64,000 nucleotides of DNA. Origin: Duganella fentianensis. Lineage in GTDB: Bacteria; Pseudomonadota; Gammaproteobacteria; Burkholderiales; Burkholderiaceae_D. The notes under the pieces are model-generated. The model did no database searches. It was not told the origin of the DNA and saw only the letters and a program-made list of their open reading frames with translations. The DNA lies in assembly GCF_009857835.1 (NCBI RefSeq), contig NZ_WWCL01000001.1:434001-498000 (forward strand), written 5' to 3'. The translations under genes were made by a program, and so were the position numbers. Below, one piece after another: positions 34,437 through 44,224 of the stretch. How positions within the stretch are numbered: the first letter of the stretch is position 1; each line of letters begins with the position of its first letter.

Positions 34437-35780
34437 ATGCGATTGATCTACTCCTTACTCTGGTGGCTGGCCTTGCCGCTGGTGCTGACCCGTCTATGGC
34501 TGCGTGGCCGCAAAGAACCCGGCTACCGCCAGCATTGGGGCGAGCGGCTGGGTTTCTATGGTGCGCCCATGGCCGGCGCTGGCCAGGTGCTGTGGGTGCA
34601 CGCCGTCTCCGTGGGCGAAACCCGCGCGGCCGAGCCGCTGGTGGATGCTTTGCTGGAGGCCTATCCGGACAGCCGCATCATCCTGACCCACATGACGCCG
34701 ACGGGCCGCGCTACCGGCAAAGCTTTGTTTGCCCGCCATGGCGTGCGTCTGCAGCAGGCATATCTGCCGTATGACACGGCCAGCATGGTGGGGCGCTTTA
34801 TCCGCCATTTCCGTCCTGCCATCTGCATCCTGATGGAGACGGAAGTGTGGCCGAATCTGATCGCCGTCTGCGGCACGCGCAGTGTGCCGGTGGTGCTGGC
34901 CAATGCCCGCCTGTCCGAACGGTCGCTGCGCAAATCGCGCCGCCTCGGTTCGCTGCTGCTCGACGCGGCGCGCGGCATTACGCTGGTAGCAGCACAGACG
35001 CAAGCTGATGCCGAACGGGTACGCTCGCTGGGTGTAGCGCGGGTGGAAGTCACGGGCAGCATCAAGTTCGATGTGGTGGTAGCACCTGCTGCGCTGGAGA
35101 TAGGCGCGCGCCTGCGTGCTGCCATCGGATCTCGTCCCGTACTGCTGTGCGCCAGCACGCGCGAAGGTGAAGAGGAGCTGATACTGGCTGCTTTCGAACA
35201 GGCGCGGGCCAGTCTGCCGCAGGATGTGCTGCTGCTGATCGTGCCGCGCCACCCGCAGCGCTTTGCCGATGTGGAAGCGATGATCGCGGCCCGTGGTCTG
35301 CGCGTGCAACGGCGCAGCACGCTGGCACTGGAGCCGGCTGGCGCTGCGCAGCAGGGCGCTGATGCTGCCAACGACGCTATGCTGCCAAGCGATACCGATG
35401 TGCTGCTGGGTGACTCGATGGGCGAAATGTTTGCCTACTACGCTGCGTGCGACTGCGCGTTTGTGGGCGGCAGTCTGCTACCGCTGGGCGGGCAGAATCT
35501 GATCGAACCGGCCGCACTGGGCAAACCCGTGCTGATCGGCCCGCATACCTTCAACTTTGCACTGGTGACGGAAGATGCGCTGGCCGCCGGTGGCGCGCTG
35601 CGCGTGGCCGATGCCGCGGAGCTGATGCAGACTGCAGCACGGCTGCTCAACGATGCTGCCGTCCGCGACAGCATGGGCCAGCAGGCGCTCGCCTTCGCCA
35701 ACCAGCACCGTGGCGCCACCGCCCGTACGCTGGCTTTGCTGCCTGCCCTGATCGCGCCGGAGCAGCAGTCTAGCCGCTAA
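34437..35780 (+). CDS. waaA: 3-deoxy-D-manno-octulosonic acid (Kdo) transferase
   Basis: WaaA transfers Kdo to lipid IVA using CMP-Kdo. It is 447 residues, with an N-terminal membrane anchor (about 1-22), the GxRxGxYG-like region HWGERLGFYG, VHAVSVGETRAA containing the catalytic Glu, METEVWPN, and the C-terminal TDVLLGDSMGEM/GGSLLPLGGQNLIEP donor-binding part. It ends only three bases from the convergent metallopeptidase gene, with no room for an intrinsic terminator between them. Confidence 0.95.
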   Translation: MRLIYSLLWWLALPLVLTRLWLRGRKEPGYRQHWGERLGFYGAPMAGAGQVLWVHAVSVGETRAAEPLVDALLEAYPDSRIILTHMTPTGRATGKALFARHGVRLQQAYLPYDTASMVGRFIRHFRPAICILMETEVWPNLIAVCGTRSVPVVLANARLSERSLRKSRRLGSLLLDAARGITLVAAQTQADAERVRSLGVARVEVTGSIKFDVVVAPAALEIGARLRAAIGSRPVLLCASTREGEEELILAAFEQARASLPQDVLLLIVPRHPQRFADVEAMIAARGLRVQRRSTLALEPAGAAQQGADAANDAMLPSDTDVLLGDSMGEMFAYYAACDCAFVGGSLLPLGGQNLIEPAALGKPVLIGPHTFNFALVTEDALAAGGALRVADAAELMQTAARLLNDAAVRDSMGQQALAFANQHRGATARTLALLPALIAPEQQSSR

Positions 35781-35783
35781 ATT

Positions 35784-36794
35784 TCACGGAAACAGTACCG
35801 GCAGCTCCTGCGCGCGCTTGCGCAGCAGGTTGCGGGCTTCTTCGTATTCGGGATAGATCAGGCCTACCGTGTTCCAGAAGCGGGCGCTGTGGTTCATTTC
35901 GAGGATGTGCGCCAGTTCGTGCGCGATCACGTAGTCGATCAGCGGCAGCGAGAAGTGGATCAGCTTCCAGTTCAGGCGGATTTTGCGCTCGGCCGTACAT
36001 GAGCCCCAGCGCGTGCCGGCCGACGACAGGCCGAAGGCGCTGTAGCGCACGCCCAGCCGCTCCGCATACAGGTCGAGCCGCTGCACGAAGAGCTGCTTGG
36101 CTTCCTGCTGATACCACGCTTTGACGCGTTCCTTGAGCATTTCTTCCGTCGCACCGGGCACGAGGATGATGCTCAGGGTGCGCGTCTCGGCATCATAGCT
36201 GCTGCGGTTGCGGCCACCGACCAGCAGGCGCAGGCTGATGTCGCTGCCCAGATAGGGCAGCTTGGCGCCATCGATCCATTCCACCGGCGGTTTTTCCAGC
36301 CGCGCCGCGCGGCGTTCGCGCCGCTCTTTCAGTTTGCTGAGTATCCAGTGCTGTTTGGCGTGGATGGCATTGTCGATTTCGGCGATGCTGATGCGCTTGG
36401 GCGCGGTGATGCGCAGCCCTTCATCATCGATCATGAAGCCTATCGAACGGCGGGTAGAGCGGCGTAGCGAATATTCGAGTACGAAGTCGCCCACCAGCAG
36501 CTGGCGCTTGGGCGGCTGCTCGGCTGTGGGCGGCGTGGTGGCACGCGGCTTTAAGGGAACGGCGGTTTGTGGTGGTGCGACGTAGGGAGAAACGGGAGGT
36601 GGCTGGCGCGGCGTGGCACCGGATGGCGTAGTCCATACCGGTTCGGTATAGACGGGCCGCGCAGGCGCTGCTTCGCGGCCGAACAGATCTAGCTGGCTGG
36701 TGTCCGGCTTGGCCGGCTGCACCAGCGTGACCAGATCGTCTAGCCAGCGTTGTAGACGTGGGGCGAAATGACGCGCATTTCTGATTCTATCCAA
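35784..36794 (-). CDS. YgjP-like/DUF45 zinc metallopeptidase
   Basis: The 336-residue protein carries a C-terminal DUF45 (WLM/YgjP-like) domain with the zinc motif HELAH at 292-296 and a third ligand His302 in NHSARFW. STRRSIGFMIDDEGLRITAP marks the start of the domain at about residue 116. The N-terminal 110 residues are proline-rich and probably disordered. Its physiological substrate is unknown. Start choice: the TTG at 36794 is preceded by AGGTGG at good spacing and overlaps the upstream acyltransferase by 55 bases; an open frame reaches 36908 without a better start. Confidence 0.8.
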   Translation of the reverse strand: MDRIRNARHFAPRLQRWLDDLVTLVQPAKPDTSQLDLFGREAAPARPVYTEPVWTTPSGATPRQPPPVSPYVAPPQTAVPLKPRATTPPTAEQPPKRQLLVGDFVLEYSLRRSTRRSIGFMIDDEGLRITAPKRISIAEIDNAIHAKQHWILSKLKERRERRAARLEKPPVEWIDGAKLPYLGSDISLRLLVGGRNRSSYDAETRTLSIILVPGATEEMLKERVKAWYQQEAKQLFVQRLDLYAERLGVRYSAFGLSSAGTRWGSCTAERKIRLNWKLIHFSLPLIDYVIAHELAHILEMNHSARFWNTVGLIYPEYEEARNLLRKRAQELPVLFP

Positions 36795-37480
36795 TTTTCC
36801 ACCTGTTGCATCATCGCTTCCGGAGTCTGGCCTTCCGGTGAAATCGGTTTGCCTATCGATACTGTAACAAGACCGGGGCGCTTGATGAAAGAATTTTTTG
36901 GCCAGCATTCGCCGGAATTATGCGCAATCGGTACGACCACGGCGCCCGTTTCGATGGCGAGGCGGGTGCCGCCGCTTTTGTATTTGCCGGCCTGACCGAC
37001 AGGGATGCGCGTCCCTTCCGGGAACATGATAATCCACTGGCCGTCGGCAAGGCGGCGCTTGCCGTGACGGACCACGTGCTGGAAGGCGTTTTTACCTTGC
37101 GAGCGGTCGATGGGAATCATGCGCAGCAGCGCCATGGCCCAGCCGAAGAAGGGAATGTAGAGGATCTCTTTTTTGAAGACGAACACCAGCGGGCGTGGCA
37201 GGTTAGGCAGCAGGAAGATGGTTTCCCATGCCGACTGGTGCTTGGCCAGCACTACCGCTGGGGCATCAGGGAAGTTCTCCGCGCCTTTGATTTCGTAGCG
37301 GATGCCGCAGATGACTTTCAGGCACCAGATCATGAACACGTTCCAGCGCGCGGTGACGTAGAAGCGCTGGTTGTATGGCAGCGGCGCGACGAGGAAGCAC
37401 ACGCAGGCCCAGACGATGGTGGAGATCACCATGATGATGGTGAAAATCAGGGAACGTAAAAACAGTACGGGATGACCCAA
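36740..37480 (-). CDS. plsC: 1-acyl-sn-glycerol-3-phosphate acyltransferase
   Basis: This is the second PlsC-family protein of the window, 246 residues, acting at the inner membrane to make phosphatidate. An N-terminal membrane helix (about 6-30) precedes a HX4E variant of the catalytic motif (KHQSAWET, His81 and Glu86) and FPEGTR at 153-158. The TTG at 37480 is preceded by TGGAG six bases upstream; a TTG at 37492 would add four residues but has no ribosome-binding site. It follows gmhB by 19 bases in the same direction. Confidence 0.92.
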   Translation of the reverse strand: MGHPVLFLRSLIFTIIMVISTIVWACVCFLVAPLPYNQRFYVTARWNVFMIWCLKVICGIRYEIKGAENFPDAPAVVLAKHQSAWETIFLLPNLPRPLVFVFKKEILYIPFFGWAMALLRMIPIDRSQGKNAFQHVVRHGKRRLADGQWIIMFPEGTRIPVGQAGKYKSGGTRLAIETGAVVVPIAHNSGECWPKNSFIKRPGLVTVSIGKPISPEGQTPEAMMQQVENWIESEMRVISPHVYNAG

Positions 37481-37499
37481 TGCAGACTCCAAAAACGGT

Positions 37500-38066
37500 T
37501 TAGCTGGCCGAGGACGAGGCGGCGGCCGCGTTACTCTTGAGCAGATGATTGACCATGGCAGCGAGGTCGGGGAAGACCATGGTGCCGGGCGGCAGACCGC
37601 CGGTAGCCTGAGTCTTTTCGCCTTTGCCGGTCAATACCAGATAGGGGATGCAGCCGCTGACAAAGCCGGCCTGCAGATCGCGCAGCGAATCGCCCACGGT
37701 GGGCACGCCTTTCAGGCTGATTTTGTAGCGCTGCGAGATTTCCGTGAACATGCCCGGCTTCGGTTTGCGGCAATCGCAGTTGTCGGCGCCGGCGTGCGGG
37801 CAGAAGAAGATGGCATCGATGCTGGCGCCTACCTGCTGGGCCAGATTGTGCAGCTTCTGGTGGATGGCGTTGAGGGTGGCCATGTCGAACAGTTCGCGCG
37901 CAATGCCGGACTGGTTGGAGGCCACCACCACTTTGTAGCCCGCCTGATTCAGACGGGCGATCGCTTCCAGCGAGCCGGGTACAGGGATCCACTCGGCCGG
38001 CGATTTGATGAAGTCCGGCGAGTCGTGGTTGATAACGCCGTCGCGATCGAGAATGATCAGTTTCAT
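37500..38066 (-). CDS. gmhB: D-glycero-beta-D-manno-heptose 1,7-bisphosphate 7-phosphatase
   Basis: GmhB is a HAD-family phosphatase of ADP-heptose synthesis, the donor for WaaC. The catalytic pair is Asp7 and Asp9 in LDRDGV, ASNQSG is motif II, and the zinc-binding loop CPHAGADNCDCRKPKPGM has the expected Cys/His pattern. From ATG 38066 (GGGAACGCC upstream) it is 188 residues; an ATG at 38081 would add five residues. It lies directly downstream of glyS, as in many betaproteobacteria. Confidence 0.94.
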   Translation of the reverse strand: MKLIILDRDGVINHDSPDFIKSPAEWIPVPGSLEAIARLNQAGYKVVVASNQSGIARELFDMATLNAIHQKLHNLAQQVGASIDAIFFCPHAGADNCDCRKPKPGMFTEISQRYKISLKGVPTVGDSLRDLQAGFVSGCIPYLVLTGKGEKTQATGGLPPGTMVFPDLAAMVNHLLKSNAAAASSSAS

Positions 38067-38081
38067 AGACGGCGTTCCCAT

Positions 38082-40190
38082 TTAGGCCGCCAGCTTGGAA
38101 ATGTCGGCCACGCGGTTCAGCATGCCGTGCAGCGACGACAGCAGCGCCAGACGGTTGTTACGCAGCGCCACATCCTCGGCCATTACCATCACGTCGTTGA
38201 AGAAGGCGTCTACGTCGTCACGCAGCTGGGCCAGGGTTTTCAGCGTGCCGGTGAAATCGCCCTTGGCGAAAGCCGCATCGACTTCCGGCAGCACGCGCAC
38301 CACGGCGGCGTGCAGGTTTTTCTCGGCCACGTCCTGCAGCAGCGCGCTGTTCACGCCTGCGCCACCGGTGGCAGCCAGCGCTTCTTCGTTCTTCTTCAGG
38401 ATGTTGGTGATACGCTTGTTGGCAGCAGCCAGCGAGGCCGATTCCGGCAGGGCAGCGAAAGCCTGTACCGCTTCCAGACGCTGCACGATGTCGTCCAGAC
38501 GGTCCGGATTCTGTGCCACCACGGCTTCGATTTCGTTAGGCGAGAAGCCACGTTCGCGCAGGATGCCGCGCAGACGGTCGATCATGAACACGGTGACTTC
38601 GGCCGACGGGTCTTTGAAACCGGCCACATCGCCGAACAGGGCAGCGGCTTGCGCCAGCAGGGTGCTGATGGCCAGCGGCAGACGTTTTTCGATCAGCATG
38701 CGCAGCACGCCCAGTGCATGACGGCGCAATGCGAACGGGTCTTTGTCGCCGGTCGGTGCCAGACCGATGGCCCAGATGCCGACCAGGGTTTCCAGCTTGT
38801 CGGCCAGTGCCACGGCGGTGCCGGTCACGGTCGAAGGCAGGGCGTCGCCAGCGAAGCGCGGCTGGTAGTGTTCGGAAGCAGCCAGTGCCACATCTTCGTG
38901 CTCACCGTCGTTGCGGGCGTAGTAGGTGCCCATGATGCCTTGCAGCTCAGGGAATTCACCGACCATTTCCGTGACCAGATCGGCCTTGGACAGTTTGGCT
39001 GCGCGGGTCGCCAGTGCAGCGTCGCCGCCGATGGCGCCGGCGATGAAGGCAGCCAGCTTGGCCACGCGTTCGCCGCGGGCAGCCTGGGTACCCAGCTTGT
39101 TGTGGTAGACGATTTTTTCCAGCAGCGGCAGACGCGATTCCAGCGTCTTCTTGCGATCCTGCTCGAAGAAGAACTTGGCGTCGGACAGGCGCGGACGCAC
39201 CACGCGCTCGTTACCGTCAATGATTGCGGCTGGCGTATCAGTTGCGATGTTGGAAACGATCAGGAAGCGCGAGCGCAGTTTGCCCTTGCTGTCGGTCAGA
39301 GCGAAGTATTTCTGGTTGGTCTGCATGGTCAGGATCAGGCATTCCTGCGGCACAGCCAGATATTCTTCTTCGAATTTGCATTCATAGACCACTGGCCATT
39401 CGACCAGCGCAGCCACTTCGTCCAGCAGGGCTTCCGGCATCAGCACCGTGTCGGCACCGGCTTTGGCCAGCAGTTCGGCGCGGATTTTCTCCTTGCGCTG
39501 CTCGACGCTGGCCAGCACTTTACCGGCGCTTTCCAGCGTGGCGGCGTAACTGTCGGCATCGGCGATGGTGACCATGCGCTGACCCGGCGCGGTCAGGAAG
39601 CGGTGGCCTTCGCTGACGTTGGAGGCGGTCAGACCCAGCAGGGTGAGCGGAATCACGCTAGTGCCATGCAGCGCGATCAGGCTGTGCGCCGGACGCACGA
39701 ACTGCACGGTGCTGCCGTCAGGACGCTGGTAGCTCATCACTTTCGGAATCGGCAGCTTGGCCACGGATTCTTCCAGCGCAGCCTGCAGGCCGCTTTGCAG
39801 CGCGCTACCGGCTGCCGTGTAGGTGTAGAAGAAGCTTTCGGCCTTGCCGTCCTGCGCGCGTTCCAGATCGGCCACTTGCAGGTCAGGGAAGCCCAGTGCT
39901 GCCAGTTTCTTGGCCAGCGGAGCGGTCGGGTTGCCATTGGCATCGAGTGCCACGGCGACCGGCAGCACTTTTTCGCGGATGGATTTATCGGGCGAAGTGG
40001 CGCGCACTTTGGTGATGGACACGGCCAGACGGCGTGGCGAGGCGAACGGGGTGGCAACGCTGTCGGCTTCGAGGAAGTCGCGCGATTTCAGGCCGTTGAC
40101 GATGCCGGCGGCGAACGCTGCGCCCAGTTTGGCCAGCGCCTTCGGTGGCAGTTCTTCGGTCAGCAGTTCGATGAGCAGAGTTTGAGTCAT
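38082..40190 (-). CDS. glyS: Glycyl-tRNA synthetase beta subunit
   Basis: GlyS is the tRNA-recognising subunit of the bacterial alpha2beta2 glycyl-tRNA synthetase. The 702-residue length and the start [19 protein letters not shown] are typical. It includes an HD-like central region and an anticodon-binding C-terminal part. It begins 14 bases after glyQ and the two subunits are made from one transcript. Confidence 0.96.
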   Translation of the reverse strand: MTQTLLIELLTEELPPKALAKLGAAFAAGIVNGLKSRDFLEADSVATPFASPRRLAVSITKVRATSPDKSIREKVLPVAVALDANGNPTAPLAKKLAALGFPDLQVADLERAQDGKAESFFYTYTAAGSALQSGLQAALEESVAKLPIPKVMSYQRPDGSTVQFVRPAHSLIALHGTSVIPLTLLGLTASNVSEGHRFLTAPGQRMVTIADADSYAATLESAGKVLASVEQRKEKIRAELLAKAGADTVLMPEALLDEVAALVEWPVVYECKFEEEYLAVPQECLILTMQTNQKYFALTDSKGKLRSRFLIVSNIATDTPAAIIDGNERVVRPRLSDAKFFFEQDRKKTLESRLPLLEKIVYHNKLGTQAARGERVAKLAAFIAGAIGGDAALATRAAKLSKADLVTEMVGEFPELQGIMGTYYARNDGEHEDVALAASEHYQPRFAGDALPSTVTGTAVALADKLETLVGIWAIGLAPTGDKDPFALRRHALGVLRMLIEKRLPLAISTLLAQAAALFGDVAGFKDPSAEVTVFMIDRLRGILRERGFSPNEIEAVVAQNPDRLDDIVQRLEAVQAFAALPESASLAAANKRITNILKKNEEALAATGGAGVNSALLQDVAEKNLHAAVVRVLPEVDAAFAKGDFTGTLKTLAQLRDDVDAFFNDVMVMAEDVALRNNRLALLSSLHGMLNRVADISKLAA

Positions 40191-40204
40191 AAGATTTATA
40201 CGGT

Positions 40205-41125
40205 TTATTCAGCGGCGGCAGCGGTAGCCTGGGCAGGCAGCATAGGGAAGCCCAGACGTTCGCGCGAATCGTAGTAAGCCTGTGCAACCAGACGCGACAG
40301 GGCGCGCACACGGCCGATGTAGGCAGCGCGTTCCGTCACGGAGATGGCGCCACGGGCGTCCAGCAGGTTGAAGCTGTGCGAGGCTTTCATGATCTGCTCG
40401 TAGGCTGGCAGAGTCAGCTGGGCTTCGATCAGGCGCTTGGCTTCCGATTCGTGATTGTTGAACTGGGTGAACAGCAGTTCCGTGTTCGAGTGCTCGAAGT
40501 TGTAGGCCGATTGCTCCACTTCATTCTGGTGGAACACGTCGCCGTACTTGAGCACTTTGGTCTCGCCGTTTTCTTCCCAGGTGGTCCAGATCAGGTCGTA
40601 CATATTTTCTACGCCCTGCAGATACATGGCCAGACGCTCGACACCGTAGGTGATTTCGCCCAGCACGGGCTTGCAGTCCAGACCGCCCACTTGCTGGAAG
40701 TAGGTGAACTGGGTCACTTCCATGCCGTTCAGCCAGACTTCCCAGCCCAGACCCCAGGCGCCCAAAGTTGGCGATTCCCAGTCGTCTTCGACGAAACGCA
40801 CATCGTTCTGTTTCAGATCCAGACCCAGCGCTTCCAGCGAACCCAGATACAGGTCAAGGATGTTTTCCGGTGCCGGTTTCATGACGACCTGATACTGGTA
40901 GTAGTGCTGGCCACGGTTAGGATTTTCGCCATAGCGGCCATCTTTCGGACGGCGCGAAGGCTGCACATAGGCAGCGCGCCAGGGTTCCGGGCCGATTGCG
41001 CGCAGGAAGGTGCCGGTGTGGAAGGTACCCGCACCCACTTCCATATCGTAGGGCTGGAGCAGGGCGCAGCCTTGCTTGTCCCAGTAGGTTTGCAAGGTCA
41101 GGATAATTTGTTGAAATGTCAGCAT
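40205..41125 (-). CDS. glyQ: Glycyl-tRNA synthetase alpha subunit
   Basis: GlyQ is the class II catalytic subunit that activates glycine with ATP. It is 306 residues, beginning [19 protein letters not shown], with [16 protein letters not shown] as the class II motif 2 region and ERLAMYLQG near motif 3. The C-terminus has an added Ala-rich end. A perfect 8-bp inverted repeat lies in the 91-base gap upstream. Confidence 0.96.
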   Translation of the reverse strand: MLTFQQIILTLQTYWDKQGCALLQPYDMEVGAGTFHTGTFLRAIGPEPWRAAYVQPSRRPKDGRYGENPNRGQHYYQYQVVMKPAPENILDLYLGSLEALGLDLKQNDVRFVEDDWESPTLGAWGLGWEVWLNGMEVTQFTYFQQVGGLDCKPVLGEITYGVERLAMYLQGVENMYDLIWTTWEENGETKVLKYGDVFHQNEVEQSAYNFEHSNTELLFTQFNNHESEAKRLIEAQLTLPAYEQIMKASHSFNLLDARGAISVTERAAYIGRVRALSRLVAQAYYDSRERLGFPMLPAQATAAAAE

Positions 41126-41170
41126 CTTGTGTCGTCAAAGGCGCGGCCTGTGGGCGCGCGGTGTGAGGTT

Positions 41171-41192
41171 CGCTAAAAAAACAATTTTAGCG
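41171..41192. other. AT-rich 8-bp inverted repeat between lnt and glyQ
   Basis: CGCTAAAA (41171-41178) and TTTTAGCG (41185-41192) are perfect complements around AAACAA. On the transcribed minus strand it lies just after the lnt stop and before glyQ. It could act as a weak terminator or, because it contains TAAAAT-like elements, overlap a glyQ promoter. Neither role is established. Confidence 0.4.
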
Positions 41193-41216
41193 GGTTTTAC
41201 TAGGAGCCTGTAGAGA

Positions 41217-42785
41217 TTAAGCGGCTTTTGGCCCCTTTTTTGTGCGCTGCGACCAAAACCATGCCGCTGCCAGCGACACGGCGGTGAGCAGCAGCAACAG
41301 GCGGTTGCCCCAGAGAATGTACGGGGTGTTGCCCTGCATGCCTTGCACGCGGGCGGCCAGCGTGCCGCTCTGGTTGACCGGCAATTGATGCAGTACCTGT
41401 CCACGGCCATCGATGATGGCGGTGGCGCCGGTATTGGTGGCGCGCAGCATGGGGCGGCCTGTTTCCAGCGTACGCATCTGCGAAATCTGCAAATGCTGGG
41501 GGATGGCGATGGTGTCGCCAAACCACGCGAGATTGGAGACATTCAGCAGCATGGTAGCCGGCTGCTGGCCTGCGGCCGGCTGGTGCAGCTGGGCCGCGAT
41601 TTCCTCACCGAACAGGTCTTCGTAGCAGATGTTGGGCAGCACGCGCTGGTCACGTACGGTAAAGGCGGGCTGGATGTCAGCGCCGCTGGTCTGGTCACCG
41701 AGCGGTATGGCCATCAGATCGACGAACCAGCGGAAACCGAGCGGGATGAATTCGCCGAACGGCACCAGATGGTGCTTGTCGTAGCGGTAATAGCTGGCGC
41801 CCGGCTGGCCGGTTAGGCCCAGCACGCTGTTGAAGTAGGCGGTCTGGCTATCGGCCACGGGGATGCCGAGGATGAGCTGGCTGCCTGTGCTCTTGAGGAA
41901 TTCGGAGATGGTCGGCAAGTAGTCGGTCGGCAACTGGTGCGGCAGCATGACGATGGCCGTTTCCGGTGTGGCGATCAGATCGGCTGGCGCTTCCATGATG
42001 GCGCGCTGGTACTGGGTGATGGCGGCGGCCACATGGGCGCCATTAAATTTCTCATCCTGCGGCACATTGCCTTGCAGCAGGCGCACGCTGATGGGCTGGC
42101 CTTGTGGCATGGTCCATTGCACCAGGCTCAGGGTGGCGCCTCCGGCCAGCGCAGCCACGGCCGTGCCGGCAGCGATCCAGCGCGTGCGGTGGAAAGTCAG
42201 TAACAGGGCGCCGGCCAGCGTAGCGGCCAGCCAGCCCAGACCGTACATGCCGATAATCGGCGCGAAACCGGCCAGCGGGCTGTGGTTGTGCGCATAGCCG
42301 GCCGATAGCCACGGGAAGCCCGTGAACAGCCAGCCGCGCAGCCATTCGGCCAAGGTCCAGCAGGCTGGCAATACCAGCAGATTGGCAGCGGCCAGCGGCA
42401 GCGCCCAGCGCTGGCGCAGCCAGGCTGCGCCGCCCATGGCTAGCGCCACGTACAGGCCCATGCCTGCAGCCAGCAGCAATACGGCCAGCGCCGCCAGTGG
42501 TGCGGCCATGCCGCCATAGGTATGCAGGGAAACGTAGAGCCAGTGGGTGCCAGCAGCGGTCCAGCCCAGGCCGAAAGCCCAGCCGATCAGGGCAGCGCTT
42601 TTTATGCTATCGCTGCGCAGCACCTGATAGAACAGTGTAGCCAGACCCATGATCTGCAGCGGCCACCAGCCGAACGGGGCAAAGGCGAACACGCACAGGG
42701 CGCCGGCGACGGCCGTGATGGTCATGCGGCCGCGGGTGGAACGCTGCGGCCGAGGCTGGTTCGGGTCGGTACGGCGAAAACGCAT
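41217..42785 (-). CDS. lnt: Apolipoprotein N-acyltransferase
   Basis: Lnt adds the third acyl chain to the N-terminal Cys of lipoproteins at the periplasmic face of the inner membrane. The 522-residue protein has an N-terminal set of membrane helices (to about residue 215), then a nitrilase domain with the catalytic Glu in ATPETAIVML, the conserved HHLVPFGEFIP and the catalytic Cys in NICYEDLFGEEI, and a final membrane helix near 495-512. The start overlaps the corC stop by one base. Confidence 0.95.
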   Translation of the reverse strand: MRFRRTDPNQPRPQRSTRGRMTITAVAGALCVFAFAPFGWWPLQIMGLATLFYQVLRSDSIKSAALIGWAFGLGWTAAGTHWLYVSLHTYGGMAAPLAALAVLLLAAGMGLYVALAMGGAAWLRQRWALPLAAANLLVLPACWTLAEWLRGWLFTGFPWLSAGYAHNHSPLAGFAPIIGMYGLGWLAATLAGALLLTFHRTRWIAAGTAVAALAGGATLSLVQWTMPQGQPISVRLLQGNVPQDEKFNGAHVAAAITQYQRAIMEAPADLIATPETAIVMLPHQLPTDYLPTISEFLKSTGSQLILGIPVADSQTAYFNSVLGLTGQPGASYYRYDKHHLVPFGEFIPLGFRWFVDLMAIPLGDQTSGADIQPAFTVRDQRVLPNICYEDLFGEEIAAQLHQPAAGQQPATMLLNVSNLAWFGDTIAIPQHLQISQMRTLETGRPMLRATNTGATAIIDGRGQVLHQLPVNQSGTLAARVQGMQGNTPYILWGNRLLLLLTAVSLAAAWFWSQRTKKGPKAA

Positions 42786-43669
42786 CAGGCGTCGTCGTCC
42801 GCCGTGCTGGCAGGCGGCAGTTTTTCTACCAGCAGCACGTGGATCTGCCTTGCATCCGCGCGCAATACTTCGAAACGCATGCCTTCGTAGTCGAACACGT
42901 CGCCTTTGTGCGGCATACGGCCCAGATGTTTGGCCACCAGACCGCCTATGGTATCGACTTCGTCATCGGGTAGGGCGGTGTCGAGCTCTTCGTTGAACTG
43001 GGTGATCTCGGTCAGGGCCTTGATGCGCCAGCGCGGACCATGGGCACCTTCCTTGATCGACAGGATGTTGTCTTCTTCTTCGTCGAAATCGTATTCATCT
43101 TCGATATCGCCGACGATCTGTTCCAGCACGTCCTCGATCGTGATCAGGCCGGCAACGCCGCTGTATTCATCGACCACGATGGCCATGTGGTTGTGGTTGG
43201 CGCGGAAATCGCGCAGCAGCACGTTCAGGCGTTTGGATTCGGGTATGAAGATGGCGGGACGCAGCATGTCGCGCACGTCGAACGATTCTTCGGCGTAGTA
43301 GCGCAGCAGGTCTTTGGCCAGCAGGATGCCGATCACCTTGTCGCGTTCGCCTTCGATGGCGGGGAAACGCGAGTGCGCCGTCTGCAGCACGGTGGGCAGC
43401 CATTCTTCTATCGGTTTGGCGATATCGATCACGTCCATCTGGGAACGGGGAATCATGATATCGCGGGCAGACAGATCGGAAACCTGGAACACCCCCTCGA
43501 TCATCGACAGGGCGTCGGCATCGATCAGGTTGCGTTCATGGGCGTCGTGCAGAACTTCCAGCAGTTCGGCGCGGTTCTCTGGTTCGGGGGAAATCAGTGC
43601 GGTCAGGCGTTCAAACAGTGACCGGTGGGGTTTAGCGTCAGTCTTGACGCTACTAGAGTGCTCTTGCAT
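42785..43669 (-). CDS. corC: CorC/HlyC-family protein with CBS pair (magnesium/cobalt efflux)
   Basis: This 294-residue cytosolic protein has two CBS domains (about 65-185; DIMIPRSQMDVIDI and VDEYSGVAGLITIEDVLEQIVGDI region) followed by a CorC_HlyC domain (about 205-285; DVFDYEGMRFEVLRADARQI). It lacks the DUF21 membrane part, as in E. coli CorC (YbeX), and is thought to act in Mg2+/Co2+ homeostasis, linked genetically to ribosome maturation through its ybeY neighbour. The sequence just upstream of the ATG (GCCTCCT) is the opposite of a Shine-Dalgarno, so initiation may be weak. Confidence 0.93.
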   Translation of the reverse strand: MQEHSSSVKTDAKPHRSLFERLTALISPEPENRAELLEVLHDAHERNLIDADALSMIEGVFQVSDLSARDIMIPRSQMDVIDIAKPIEEWLPTVLQTAHSRFPAIEGERDKVIGILLAKDLLRYYAEESFDVRDMLRPAIFIPESKRLNVLLRDFRANHNHMAIVVDEYSGVAGLITIEDVLEQIVGDIEDEYDFDEEEDNILSIKEGAHGPRWRIKALTEITQFNEELDTALPDDEVDTIGGLVAKHLGRMPHKGDVFDYEGMRFEVLRADARQIHVLLVEKLPPASTADDDA

Positions 43670-43762
43670 AGGAGGCGTGAGCCGTTGTTTCGATGGCCTA
43701 TAGGATACACCAAATGGGAGTGGCTAGCCGATTTTGTCAGTTTGACCACTCCAATCGGGCGC

Positions 43763-44224
43763 TCAGGCGTAGGGATCGGCGTAGCCGAGGGCGGCCAGCA
43801 GTTCGGTTTCTATGCCTTCCATTTCGGCCGCTTCCTCGTCTTCGAGGTGGTCATAGCCTTGCGCGTGCAGCACGCCGTGGATGATCAGGTGGGCGGCGTG
43901 TTCTTCCACACTCTTCTTCTGTTCGGCCGCTTCCTTTTCCAGCACGTCGGTGCACAGGATGATGTCGGCGCGGGTCGGTTCGTCTTCGGCAAACTCTTCG
44001 CCTTCATTGTAGGCAAAGGTCAGCACATTGGTGGCGTAGTCTTTTTCGCGGTATTCGCGGTTCAGGGCGCGGCCTTCTTCCGCGTCAACGAAGCGGATGG
44101 TCAGCTCGGCCGGTGCGAACAGGGCAGCCTGTACCCAGCGACGGATTTTCGGACGGGGCAGGGCGTCCTGCAAACGGGTATCGGCGTACTGGACGGACAG
44201 GGAGAGTTTATTTTTTGCGGACAT
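43763..44224 (-). CDS. ybeY: YbeY, endoribonuclease for rRNA maturation
   Basis: YbeY is a zinc-dependent single-strand endoribonuclease involved in 16S rRNA 3'-end processing and 70S quality control. The 153-residue protein carries the family motif [11 protein letters not shown] with ligands His116, His120 and His126. Its start overlaps the phoH end by 17 bases, and corC follows after 93 bases. That gap contains a 7-bp inverted repeat (43717-43723 with 43746-43752). Confidence 0.95.
   Translation of the reverse strand: MSAKNKLSLSVQYADTRLQDALPRPKIRRWVQAALFAPAELTIRFVDAEEGRALNREYREKDYATNVLTFAYNEGEEFAEDEPTRADIILCTDVLEKEAAEQKKSVEEHAAHLIIHGVLHAQGYDHLEDEEAAEMEGIETELLAALGYADPYA

Noticed and set aside
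37545-40274. A 909-codon open frame on the + strand opposite gmhB and glyS
   Set aside because: It is the mirror of two well-identified minus-strand genes in GC-rich DNA. It shows no recognisable domain and no ribosome-binding site.
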